36,293 nucleotides of DNA from Bradyrhizobium sacchari (GTDB taxonomy: Bacteria > Pseudomonadota > Alphaproteobacteria > Rhizobiales > Xanthobacteraceae): NCBI RefSeq assembly GCF_002068095.1, contig NZ_LWIG01000026.1, positions 557,573 through 593,865 of the forward strand, written 5' to 3'. Each line of letters opens with the position of its first letter. Positions within the stretch are counted from its first letter, which is position 1. Below the pieces are notes generated by a model that was not told the DNA's origin, made no database searches, and was given only the letters and a program-made list of their open reading frames with translations. Positions 1-7,162 of the stretch are shown here, in pieces. Made by a program: the position numbers and the translations under genes.

Positions 1-1
1 C

Positions 2-82
2 CGCCGCATCGCGCCTCCCGCGCTGGCGGGCTATCTGGCGGGAGCTGCGGTCTACGTCGCCCAGCACGCCGCACTGCACTGA
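2..82 (+). CDS. C-terminal end of an unidentified protein (partial)
   Basis: An open frame enters from the left edge and stops at TGA 80-82. The 26 visible residues are rich in Ala, Gly, Leu and Tyr and end in VAQHAALH, which would suit a last membrane helix followed by a short tail. Nothing in so short a piece identifies a family. The gene is on the same strand as the histidine kinase that follows, with a gap of about 90 to 135 bases holding a CtrA-like box, so the two are probably separate transcription units. Confidence 0.35.
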   Translation, partial: RRIAPPALAGYLAGAAVYVAQHAALH

Positions 83-102
83 CGGCGCGGGCCGGCCCAA
101 AA

Positions 103-117
103 TTAACGCCAGGTTAA
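103..117 (+). promoter_or_regulatory. Putative CtrA box (TTAA-N7-TTAA)
   Basis: The sequence TTAA-CGCCAGG-TTAA is a perfect match to the full CtrA recognition pattern TTAA-N7-TTAA used by the cell-cycle master regulator of alphaproteobacteria. It lies 57 bases before the first possible start of the downstream histidine kinase and 102 bases before the preferred one. The kinase belongs to a type that often acts in the CtrA pathway, which strengthens the reading. The match is seen; binding is inferred. Confidence 0.5.
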
Positions 118-132
118 CGTAATTCTTTAGCT

Positions 133-152
133 CCTTAAGTCACCTCTTAAGG
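133..152. repeat. Perfect 7-bp inverted repeat upstream of the histidine kinase
   Basis: CCTTAAG (133-139) and CTTAAGG (146-152) form a perfect inverted repeat around a 6-base loop. It lies between the CtrA-like box and the kinase start, so it could be an operator or a hairpin in the 5' leader. It has only two G-C pairs per arm end and no T-run, so a terminator is unlikely. Confidence 0.4.
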
Positions 153-218
153 ATTTCTTGCCAGAGATAGACAATGCAGAAGGCCCGCGCCCGGCGCGGG
201 CAGGAATCGTGTTGTTCG

Positions 219-1814
219 ATGAGTAACCCCGCTGAAAAGCCTGAGGTAGTGCAGCTTCCGGCCGAGCCGGTGAGCGCTCCATCGGCGAGCAGCCGAAGGG
301 CTGCGGCGCAGCGGGTGCGCGAGGCACGCGATAAGTTAACGTCGACCAGCGGAACCCGGCCGGCCTTCGACGCGGAGATGCTGCGCCAATATGCGCAGAC
401 GCGGTTGTCCGCCTCCTACGTCGTGATGCTGCTGGTCGTCGCCACCGGTGTGCTGTTCGGGCTGTGGATGCAGCCGATCCCGGCCGCGCTCTGGACCGCC
501 GGCATGCTCTGCATCCATGGCGCGATGGTCCGCAGTTGCCGGCGTTTCCTGGTCGAGCCCACCTCGCCCGCGGCGACGCGCGCCTGGCGGACCCGCTTCG
601 TCGTGCTCGACCTGCTCTATGGCCTGTGCTGGATGGCGATCCTGATCCATCCGGTGCTCGACATGGTCACGGAAACGCTGATGATGTTCCTGATGCTGCT
701 GGTGATCGCAGTATCGAGCATGCTGGCCGCGAACTTGCCGATCGCCGCCCTTGCCGCCACCGCGCCAGTCGCGGTCGCGATGGCGCTTAGCTTCGTGATG
801 ACCGGCTCGCTGGACAATTACATCCTGGCCGCGCTCGCGATCGCGGCCGAAGGCTATTTCGTGCTGCTGGCGCATCGCCTGCACTCCTCGACCTTTGCGA
901 CGCTTGAGGCGCGCGCCGAGAAGGACGCGCTGATCGGCGAGCTCGAACAGGCGAAAGCAATCTCGGACGAAGCGCGCCACCGCGCCGAATCCGCCAACGT
1001 CGCCAAGTCGCGTTTCCTCGCGCAGATGAGCCACGAGTTGCGCACGCCGCTGAACGCCATCCTCGGCTTCTCCGAGGTGATGAAGAGCGAGATCTTTGGC
1101 GCGCATGCGGTGCCGGTCTACAAGGAATACTCGGCGGACATCCATAATTCCGGCGTGCACCTGCTCAACCTCATCAACGAGATCCTCGACCTGTCGCGGA
1201 TCGAGGCCGGCCGCTACGAGCTCAATGAGGAAGCGGTGTCGCTGGTCGGCATCGTCGCCGACTGCCATCATTTGATGAAGCTGCGTGCCTCCAGCCGCGG
1301 CATCACCATCCACGAGGTGTTCGAGCAGGCCATGCCGCGGCTATGGGCCGACGAGCGCGCGATCCGCCAGGTCGTGCTCAACCTGCTCTCCAACTCGATC
1401 AAATTCACCCCGCAGGGCGGCGAGATCTGGCTCAAGGCCGGCTGGACCGCGTCGGGCGGACAATATCTCTCGGTGAAGGATACCGGCTCCGGCATCCCCG
1501 AGGACGAGATCCCCGTCGTGCTTGCATCCTTCGGTCAGGGCTCCAACTCGATCAAGTCGGCCGAACAGGGCGCCGGCCTCGGCCTGCCGATCGCCAAGAA
1601 CCTGATCGACCTGCATGGCGGCACTTTCACGCTGAAATCGAAGCTGCGCATCGGCACCGAGGTGATCGTCACCTTCCCGCCGGAGCGGGTGATGAGCGCG
1701 CTGGCGCCGCTATCGGACGATTCTCCGCCGCTCCAGCCGGAAGAGTCCATTGTTGTCGACGAGAAACGCCGTCCGCGTCACAAGCCGATCATGAGCGCCG
1801 GCACGGGCTCTTAA
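219..1814 (+). CDS. Membrane-bound sensor histidine kinase, PleC/PdhS-like
   Basis: This is a sensor kinase of about 531 residues that autophosphorylates on His and passes the phosphate to a response regulator. A polar N-terminus of about 55 residues is followed by six or seven hydrophobic segments, then a short coiled linker and a HisKA domain with the phospho-acceptor in SHELRTPLN (His272). The HATPase domain has the N box NLLSNSIKF, the G1 box DTGSGIP and the G2 box GAGLGLPIAK. The phrases LNAILGFSEVMKSE and LDLSRIEAGRYEL are typical of PleC/PdhS-type cell-cycle kinases of alphaproteobacteria. There is no receiver domain. ATG 219 was chosen because the protein then begins MSNPAEKPE; ATG 174 is in frame and would add 15 residues. 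Neither has a strong ribosome site. The upstream CtrA-like box supports a cell-cycle link, but that link is inferred. Confidence 0.9.
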   Translation: MSNPAEKPEVVQLPAEPVSAPSASSRRAAAQRVREARDKLTSTSGTRPAFDAEMLRQYAQTRLSASYVVMLLVVATGVLFGLWMQPIPAALWTAGMLCIHGAMVRSCRRFLVEPTSPAATRAWRTRFVVLDLLYGLCWMAILIHPVLDMVTETLMMFLMLLVIAVSSMLAANLPIAALAATAPVAVAMALSFVMTGSLDNYILAALAIAAEGYFVLLAHRLHSSTFATLEARAEKDALIGELEQAKAISDEARHRAESANVAKSRFLAQMSHELRTPLNAILGFSEVMKSEIFGAHAVPVYKEYSADIHNSGVHLLNLINEILDLSRIEAGRYELNEEAVSLVGIVADCHHLMKLRASSRGITIHEVFEQAMPRLWADERAIRQVVLNLLSNSIKFTPQGGEIWLKAGWTASGGQYLSVKDTGSGIPEDEIPVVLASFGQGSNSIKSAEQGAGLGLPIAKNLIDLHGGTFTLKSKLRIGTEVIVTFPPERVMSALAPLSDDSPPLQPEESIVVDEKRRPRHKPIMSAGTGS

Positions 1815-1858
1815 CCAGATGCTTGCAGACATGCCCGACAATCCTTCACTATGTCCGA

Positions 1859-2062
1859 ATGAGCAAAGAAACGCCGTGCGTCGCCGTCTGCATGATCGAT
1901 CCCAAGACCAAGCTGTGTTTCGGCTGCGGCCGCACCTTGCCGGAGATCGCGCGCTGGCACGCCATGGAAAGCGCGGAACGGCTCTCGGTCATGGCGCTGT
2001 TGCCGGCGCGCATGGCGGACGCCGGTCTGCAGCCGATCGCCGGATCGCCGAAACGCGCCTGA
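1859..2062 (+). CDS. DUF1289 family cysteine-rich small protein
   Basis: This 67-residue protein begins MSKETPCVAVC and carries four cysteines in the pattern Cys7-x3-Cys11-x7-Cys19-x2-Cys22, followed by GRTLPEIARWHAM. This is the hallmark of DUF1289, whose members probably bind a metal or an Fe-S cluster but have no settled function. The frame is open far upstream, but homology begins at ATG 1859, only 44 bases after the kinase stop, so co-transcription with the kinase is likely. The next gene starts 28 bases after its stop. Confidence 0.85.
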   Translation: MSKETPCVAVCMIDPKTKLCFGCGRTLPEIARWHAMESAERLSVMALLPARMADAGLQPIAGSPKRA

Positions 2063-2090
2063 CCGGCCTGCGCGGTTGCGGAGGTGCGCA

Positions 2091-2645
2091 ATGATCCGCT
2101 TCCTCCTCGTCCTTGTCATGCTCGCCGGCACGGCGGGCGCCGTCGTCGCCTATGGCGACCCCGACCAGATCGCGCGCGCCAGCCACAAGGTCACGCACAT
2201 CTTCCGCGGACAGACCACCACCCCGGCCCCCGCCGTCCAGATCCCGCGCGGCCAGGGGGGCGAATTCGCGCTGCGCGCGAAGATCAACGGCGTCGCCGCG
2301 CCGATGGTGATCGACACCGGCGCGACCTCGGTGGTGCTGACCTGGGAAACGGCGAAAGCGATCGGGCTGCCGCTCGAGATGCTCGAATACGACGTCGACC
2401 TGGAGACCGCAGGCGGCCACACCAAGGCGGCACGGCTCACGCTCGATCGTCTCGCCGTCGGCCATCTCGTCGAGAAATCAGTGCCGGCCCTGGTCGTGCA
2501 GCGCGGCCAGATGAAGACCAATCTGCTCGGCATGAGCTTCCTCGACCGCCTGGAGAGCTGGGGCGTGCGCGCCGACAAGCTGATGCTCACGGGCTATCCC
2601 GAGCTGCAGAGCAGCCATCGCCGCCCGCGTACAGCGATCGACTAG
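2091..2645 (+). CDS. TIGR02281-type retropepsin-like aspartic protease
   Basis: This protein of 184 residues starts with a hydrophobic segment (residues 3-20), a signal anchor or signal peptide, so the rest faces the periplasm. The catalytic motif VIDTGATSVVLT places the single aspartate at Asp75, as in dimeric retropepsin-like enzymes of the bacterial clan AA family. GMSFLDRL near residue 145 is also typical of the family. ATG 2091 has GAGG six bases upstream; an in-frame codon at 2076 is less likely. It follows the DUF1289 gene closely, so the three genes from 219 to 2645 may form one operon. The natural substrate is not known. Confidence 0.85.
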   Translation: MIRFLLVLVMLAGTAGAVVAYGDPDQIARASHKVTHIFRGQTTTPAPAVQIPRGQGGEFALRAKINGVAAPMVIDTGATSVVLTWETAKAIGLPLEMLEYDVDLETAGGHTKAARLTLDRLAVGHLVEKSVPALVVQRGQMKTNLLGMSFLDRLESWGVRADKLMLTGYPELQSSHRRPRTAID

Positions 2646-2716
2646 TCCTTCCATCTCAACCACGATCTCAGGCAACCCGCTGCCTGTTCCGCTGATTGCG
2701 AACGGACATAGGGGCG

Positions 2717-2730
2717 GGATCCTGCGATCC
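2717..2730. terminator. Weak hairpin between convergent genes
   Basis: GGATC (2717-2721) and GATCC (2726-2730) form a five-pair stem with a CTGC loop, followed by the pyrimidine-rich stretch CTCTTTCTTC. It lies between the stop of the protease gene and the stop of the convergent dusA gene, where a bidirectional terminator would be expected. The stem is short and the T-run interrupted, so this is a weak call. Confidence 0.25.
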
Positions 2731-2755
2731 GGCTCTTTCTTCATAATGGGGGCGG

Positions 2756-3751
2756 CTAAGCAGCGGCCTCCGCTGGCCCGCGCGCACCGACGCGCGCGAT
2801 CGCATCACGCAGCACGTCGAGACCTGCGCCCTGCTTTACGCCCTGCTCGGCGAGATGCCGGCGGAACGCACGTGCGCCGGGAACGGCGTGGAAGGCGCCG
2901 ACGAAATGCCGCGTGATGGCGTGCAGCCGTGTGCCGCGCGCGAGTTGCCCCTCGATGTAGGGCATCATCGCTGCGAGCGCGTCCTGCATAGTCGCGTGCG
3001 GCGCCGGCGCGCCGAAAATTTCGTCATCGACCGCGAGCAGCCGCCAGGGCTCCTGATAGGCGGCGCGGCCGAGCATCACGCCGTCGACATGCGCAAGATG
3101 CGCCTTCGCCGCGTCGATATCAGGGACGCCGCCATTGATGATGATAGGCACCTCCGGCATCGCGCGCTTGAGACGATAGACGCGATCGTAGTCAAGCGGC
3201 GGGATGTCGCGGTTTTCCTTCGGCGACAATCCATTGAGCCAGGCTTTTCGGGCGTGCACGATCAGCGCGTCGCAGCCGGATGCAACCACGGCGCGCGCGA
3301 GCGTATCGAGCGCCGCTTCAGGATCCTGATCATCGATGCCGATACGGCATTTCACCGTGACGGGCACGGCAACCGCGCGCTTCATCGCATCGACGCATCG
3401 CGCCACGAGTTCAGGTTCCGCCATCAGGCAGGCGCCGAAGCGGCCATCCTTCACGCGGTCGGACGGACAGCCGACATTGAGATTGATTTCGTCATAGCCG
3501 AACTCCTCGCCGATCCGCGCGGCCAGCGCGAGTTCACGCGGATCCGAGCCGCCGAGCTGAAGCGCGACGGGGTGCTCGATCGGATCGAACCCAAGCAGCC
3601 GCTCCCGGTCGCCATGGATCACGGCGCCAGTCGTCAGCATTTCCGTGTAGAGCAGCGCCCGCCGGGTGAGATGACGGTGGAACACCCGGCAATGCCGGTC
3701 GGTCCAATCCATCATGGGCGCCACGGAAAATCGGTAATCTTGTGCTTTCAA
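2756..3751 (-). CDS. dusA: tRNA-dihydrouridine(20/20a) synthase DusA
   Basis: DusA reduces uridines in the D-loop of tRNAs to dihydrouridine using FMN and NADPH. The 331 residues match the usual length. The N-terminus has the DusA signature FSVAPMMDWTDRHCR, followed by LQLGGSDP, the active-site cysteine in INLNVGCPSDRV (Cys95), the RNA-contact motif IVHARKAWLNGLSPKENR and IIINGGV of the TIM barrel. The frame closes with TGA six codons before residue 1, and no ATG occurs before the conserved APMMDW, so initiation must use TTG at 3751 or GTG at 3724. An AAGG sequence sits only two bases before the TTG, closer than usual. The gene is monocistronic and convergent with the protease gene. Confidence 0.95.
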   Translation of the reverse strand: MKAQDYRFSVAPMMDWTDRHCRVFHRHLTRRALLYTEMLTTGAVIHGDRERLLGFDPIEHPVALQLGGSDPRELALAARIGEEFGYDEINLNVGCPSDRVKDGRFGACLMAEPELVARCVDAMKRAVAVPVTVKCRIGIDDQDPEAALDTLARAVVASGCDALIVHARKAWLNGLSPKENRDIPPLDYDRVYRLKRAMPEVPIIINGGVPDIDAAKAHLAHVDGVMLGRAAYQEPWRLLAVDDEIFGAPAPHATMQDALAAMMPYIEGQLARGTRLHAITRHFVGAFHAVPGARAFRRHLAEQGVKQGAGLDVLRDAIARVGARGPAEAAA

Positions 3752-4054
3752 ATCCTTAACTTCTTTTCACGCGGTGGGATCAAGCGTTCCCTTCGTGGCG
3801 ACCGTTTTGAGCCGGCGCGCGCCCATCCTTGGCCCGAACGCGCGGCGCGTTCAAGTGGTATGAATCCGTATCATCTCCAAGAGGGCCACGCCCATCACGA
3901 GTCCGGTAAAAAGGGTCGATCTGGGTCCATTCTCGGCACGCAAGGTCCAACACCTCAACTGATTGTGACGGGCTGGCTTGGATTGTACAAACCTTCACAA
4001 TCGTAGACCCGCACCGCGCGTCCGCGGAGCCACCCGGCAATCCATATGCCCAAA
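3752..4054. other. Intergenic region between dusA and the amidase gene
   Basis: No convincing gene is seen in these 303 bases. The stretch must hold the leftward promoter of dusA and the end of the seven-gene catabolic operon. The only clear structure is the inverted repeat at 3981-4002. Open frames crossing it are antisense or out-of-frame continuations of the amidase gene. Confidence 0.5.
3981..4002. repeat. Inverted repeat GATTGT-N10-ACAATC
   Basis: GATTGT (3981-3986) and ACAATC (3997-4002) are perfect inverted arms ten bases apart. The inner part fits TGT-N10-ACA, the upstream activator pattern of NifA, and the symmetry suits any dimeric regulator. It lies about 230 bases upstream of dusA and 53 bases past the amidase stop. 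I found no convincing -24/-12 sigma-54 promoter nearby, so a NifA role is not supported. Confidence 0.3.
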
Positions 4055-5437
4055 CTAGCGAAACGCTTCTGGCCAGCGATGCGCGAACAGCCTGCCTTGT
4101 TGCTCGCGAGCGAAGCTGAGCAATGTCCTGTCGCGGTCCCTTGCCGCAATGGCCTGCAGCCCAACCGGAAGTGCGCCGTCGACGACGATACAGGGCAAAG
4201 ACACCGCCGGTAGCCCAAGCGCATTTGCGATCGGCGTGAACACGGCATGGCCGCGCGGGCCGACCGGACGGCCGTCGATCATGCTGGGATGGGGCTCGCC
4301 GGCGGGCCAAGGCATGGCCGCGGCGGCCGGCGTCAGCAGAAAATCGTACTGCGTGAAAAGCGCTTCGAACGACCGCTGCAAGGCGGCAATTCCATCCAGC
4401 GCTCCGAGATAGTCGCGCGCACTGTACTTGCTGCCTGCCGCGGCCATCTCCGCAATGGCCGGCGCAACCTTGTCTTTCCAATCGCGGTGCTGGTTCAGAA
4501 GCCAAGCAACGCCGGTCTGGCTGATGACCGGCCAAATCTCGGCCAGTGGATCGGCCAGAGTGAACGACGACAGCGTCTCGATGTCGAGACCCAGCGTGCG
4601 CGCTTGGGCGATCGTCCGCTCGATCACATCGCGAATGACGGGATCGACCGGCGCGTCGCCAAAGCTCGGTGCATAGGCGATGCGCAGCCGCGGCGGCCCA
4701 GGCTCATCGGCCGTCGCCCTCCATTTCGGGCCGCCAACCACATCCATACTGCGAATGATATCGTCGACACAGCGCGCGATCGGGCCGACGACCTCGAAGT
4801 CATGCAGGATCGCTGGAAAACCCTTGCCGCGCGGAACCATGTCGCGCGAGGGCTTGAAGCCAATCAGTCCCGTATGCGCCGCAGGCCGCCGGATCGAACC
4901 GCCGCCATCTGTACAAAGCGCGAGCGGCCCCATGCCGGATGCGACGGCAGCCACGGCGCCGCCGCTCGACCCGCCTGGAGTCAGCAGAGGATTCCAGGGG
5001 TTTCGGGTTGTACCGACCAGCGCGTTGTCGGTATAGCCGTGCACGGTGAATTCGGGGACATTGGTTTTGCCGAGGATCACCGCGCCGGCTTCGCGCAGCC
5101 GACGCACCGGCAGCTCGTCCTCATCAGGCACATAATCGCGATAGAGTTTTGAGCCCCAGGTCGCACGCAGGCCCGCGACCAGAATGTTGTCCTTGATCGT
5201 GACCGGCATGCCATCGAGTGGACTTGCGGGGCGTCCCTCCCGCCAGCGCCGGGCGCTTGCGTCCGCCGCGGCCAAGGCGCCGGCCTCATCCAATGTCACG
5301 ATGGCATTGAGCTGCGGGTTGACCTCGGCGACATGCGCAAGCGTGGCCTCGCAAACCGCGCGCGGCGACAGCGCATCGGCGTACGCCGCGGCAAGCTCAC
5401 TCGCCGATAGCGCCCAGAGCGGACAAGAGGCGGCCAT
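4055..5437 (-). CDS. Amidase-signature family hydrolase (possible ureidomalonase-like step)
   Basis: This 460-residue enzyme hydrolyses a C-N amide or ureide bond. The Ser-cisSer-Lys triad of the amidase-signature family is complete: Lys82 in PVTIKDN, cis-Ser157 in TPGGSSGGAVAA, and nucleophile Ser181 in TDGGGSIRRPAA, with the 24-residue spacing usual between the two serines. It starts three bases after the VOC stop and is the last gene of the leftward operon. In oxidative pyrimidine breakdown, barbiturase makes ureidomalonate, which an amidase-signature ureidomalonase splits to malonate and urea; the barbiturase-family gene two genes upstream makes this a fitting role. The sequence alone cannot separate this from other amidases, so the substrate is inferred. 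Confidence 0.85.
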   Translation of the reverse strand: MAASCPLWALSASELAAAYADALSPRAVCEATLAHVAEVNPQLNAIVTLDEAGALAAADASARRWREGRPASPLDGMPVTIKDNILVAGLRATWGSKLYRDYVPDEDELPVRRLREAGAVILGKTNVPEFTVHGYTDNALVGTTRNPWNPLLTPGGSSGGAVAAVASGMGPLALCTDGGGSIRRPAAHTGLIGFKPSRDMVPRGKGFPAILHDFEVVGPIARCVDDIIRSMDVVGGPKWRATADEPGPPRLRIAYAPSFGDAPVDPVIRDVIERTIAQARTLGLDIETLSSFTLADPLAEIWPVISQTGVAWLLNQHRDWKDKVAPAIAEMAAAGSKYSARDYLGALDGIAALQRSFEALFTQYDFLLTPAAAAMPWPAGEPHPSMIDGRPVGPRGHAVFTPIANALGLPAVSLPCIVVDGALPVGLQAIAARDRDRTLLSFAREQQGRLFAHRWPEAFR

Positions 5438-5440
5438 GCG

Positions 5441-5947
5441 TCAGGCGAGCTTCGGATAGGTCGCCTTGTCGAAGAAGCTTGCGCCCGCGACATATTTGCG
5501 GCCCGGCGACATGTCCGGCTTCTCGTCGCCTTCGCCGAAGGATTCGAAGGTCAGTTCGAGCTGCACGCCGGAGGGGTCATAGACGAAGAGCTGCCACAGC
5601 GAAGTGCCGGGCACGATGAACTCGCGCCAGTCGAGCCCGGCCGCCTTGAAGCGCGCCACATAGGAGCGATAGCCCGAACAGGACAGCGAGACGTGATCGA
5701 TTGCCGCCGTGCCTGCCGGGGCCTTGCCCTCGGGGCCAAGTGCGGGACCGCCGGCATAGACATGGATGATGGCGAGTCCGCCCGGCTGGGTGCAGCCGAG
5801 CCAGGCACCGGGATAGCCGAAATCGGGCCGGGGAAATTCGCGCAGCCCGATGATCCCGGTCCAGAACTTCCGGGTCGAAGCGAGATCATCGGTCTTGATC
5901 GCAATGTGATAGAGACCATGGACGGTCGCGAGCGGCAGATCGGTCAT
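5441..5947 (-). CDS. VOC (glyoxalase/extradiol-dioxygenase fold) family protein
   Basis: This protein of 168 residues has two beta-alpha-beta-beta-beta units of the vicinal oxygen chelate fold. Candidate metal ligands are His14 in LYHIAIKTDD, a His in AIDHVSLSC at the start of the second unit, and the Glu in VQLELTFES near the end. VOC proteins bind a divalent metal and act as lyases, isomerases or ring-cleaving dioxygenases. The start is well supported by GGAG eight to ten bases before ATG. It sits between the FAD monooxygenase and amidase genes in the same operon, so it probably handles an oxidised or ring-opened intermediate. The exact reaction cannot be read from the sequence. Confidence 0.85.
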   Translation of the reverse strand: MTDLPLATVHGLYHIAIKTDDLASTRKFWTGIIGLREFPRPDFGYPGAWLGCTQPGGLAIIHVYAGGPALGPEGKAPAGTAAIDHVSLSCSGYRSYVARFKAAGLDWREFIVPGTSLWQLFVYDPSGVQLELTFESFGEGDEKPDMSPGRKYVAGASFFDKATYPKLA

Positions 5948-5959
5948 CTCAATATCTCC

Positions 5960-7162
5960 TCACGCTTGGCCGCCGTCGATCGGCAGGCCGATTTGACGAT
6001 ACAGCGCCTTCAGATTGTTGCGAAACGGTTCGTCGCTCTTCTTGCGCGTACCCGCGACGGGATCTCCGCCGGCGAGAATCGTGTCGCTCGCGGCCAGAGA
6101 AAACTCCATCACGAAGCGCATACGATCAGACCGCAGCGCCTCGATCTCCGCAAGCCACCGCGCGACATCGCGTGCGCCGGCCTGATGGCGTTGCGCGATC
6201 AGCGCCGCCGCGCAGGCGGCATCCTCGATCGCCTGGGTCGCGCCCTGGCCGAGCGTCGGCACCATGCCATGCGCGGCGTCGCCAAGATAGAGCACGTTGC
6301 AGTCGGCGGCGCGGTAGAGCAAATCATGCTCCTGCATCCGCGCCCAATGCGTATCAGTGACGCCATTGCAGAGCTGGTCGATCAGCCAGCGCGCCTGGTC
6401 GCTCGGCGGCGCCTGAGCCGGCGTATAGGCGGCGCGCAGCGCATCGGGCGCCTTGCGGGCTTCGGGAATCTCAGACTCGATCGGGAACGTGCCGGCCAGA
6501 TAGACGTGGTCCGGCGGCACGCGGAACGCCAGCAGCCGGTTCGGCCCGTTGAACCATTGCTCATAGTCGTCGATCAGGCCGCGCGAGGTGTCCGGCACCA
6601 GCAGCCGCGAGATCGCGACGCCCGTGAGGCGCACCGGCACTTCGCCGGAGATGGTCCGCCGCACATCGGAGTACCGGCCGTCCGCGGCAATCAGGAGATC
6701 GATGCCGTCAAGCCCATGCTCGCGGCCGTCCTGACGCCAGGCGACGTTTGTCTTGCGCGGATCGGCGGCGTCGCGCGCGATTTGCGTGATCTCGCAGCCA
6801 TAGGCGACGCTCGCGCCGGCCGCCTCGCGCAGCACGCGATAGAGCTCCGACCAGCGAATGCGCCAGCCGGGACCTTCGGCAACGTCCTTGAGCGGCAGGT
6901 CGAACAGCACGGTGCCGTCGGTGAGCGAGATCCGCCAATTCGTCCAGACGAAGCTCGCGGCCGTGATCCGCGCGGCAAGTTCCGGATCGACCGCTTGAAG
7001 CGCCTTCACTGCGTTCGGTCCGACATTGAGCCCGGTGCCGGCCTCGGAATGGTCGTCACGGCTAACGCGCTCGAGACAGGTGACTTCGACGCCTTCGAGA
7101 GCTGAGAGCCGCCGCGCCATCACGCATCCCGCAACACCGGCACCGATGATGACAATCCGCAT
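5960..7162 (-). CDS. FAD-dependent aromatic-ring monooxygenase (PHBH/salicylate-hydroxylase type)
   Basis: This group A flavoprotein monooxygenase of 400 residues would insert one oxygen atom into an activated ring using NAD(P)H and O2. Seen are the Rossmann GxGxxG motif at residues 7-12 (IIGAGVAG), the DG motif in LLIAADGRYSDVRR and the GD motif in LYLGDAAHGMVPTLGQGATQAIEDA. There is no membrane segment. Its start follows the ring-opening amidohydrolase stop with no gap, and the VOC gene comes 12 bases after its stop. Relatives include salicylate, 6-hydroxynicotinate and urate hydroxylases; the context favours an N-heterocyclic substrate, but that is inference. Confidence 0.9.
   Translation of the reverse strand: MRIVIIGAGVAGCVMARRLSALEGVEVTCLERVSRDDHSEAGTGLNVGPNAVKALQAVDPELAARITAASFVWTNWRISLTDGTVLFDLPLKDVAEGPGWRIRWSELYRVLREAAGASVAYGCEITQIARDAADPRKTNVAWRQDGREHGLDGIDLLIAADGRYSDVRRTISGEVPVRLTGVAISRLLVPDTSRGLIDDYEQWFNGPNRLLAFRVPPDHVYLAGTFPIESEIPEARKAPDALRAAYTPAQAPPSDQARWLIDQLCNGVTDTHWARMQEHDLLYRAADCNVLYLGDAAHGMVPTLGQGATQAIEDAACAAALIAQRHQAGARDVARWLAEIEALRSDRMRFVMEFSLAASDTILAGGDPVAGTRKKSDEPFRNNLKALYRQIGLPIDGGQA

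Noticed and set aside
336..1313. Long open frame on the minus strand opposite the histidine kinase (325 codons)
   Set aside because: It is a by-product of GC-rich codon use on the other strand. The sequence is full of Arg, His and Asp with no domain features, and the plus-strand kinase is certain.
3981..4002. A functional NifA-controlled promoter
   Set aside because: TGT-N10-ACA is expected several times in 36 kb by chance, and no -24/-12 element or nitrogen-fixation gene was seen nearby.
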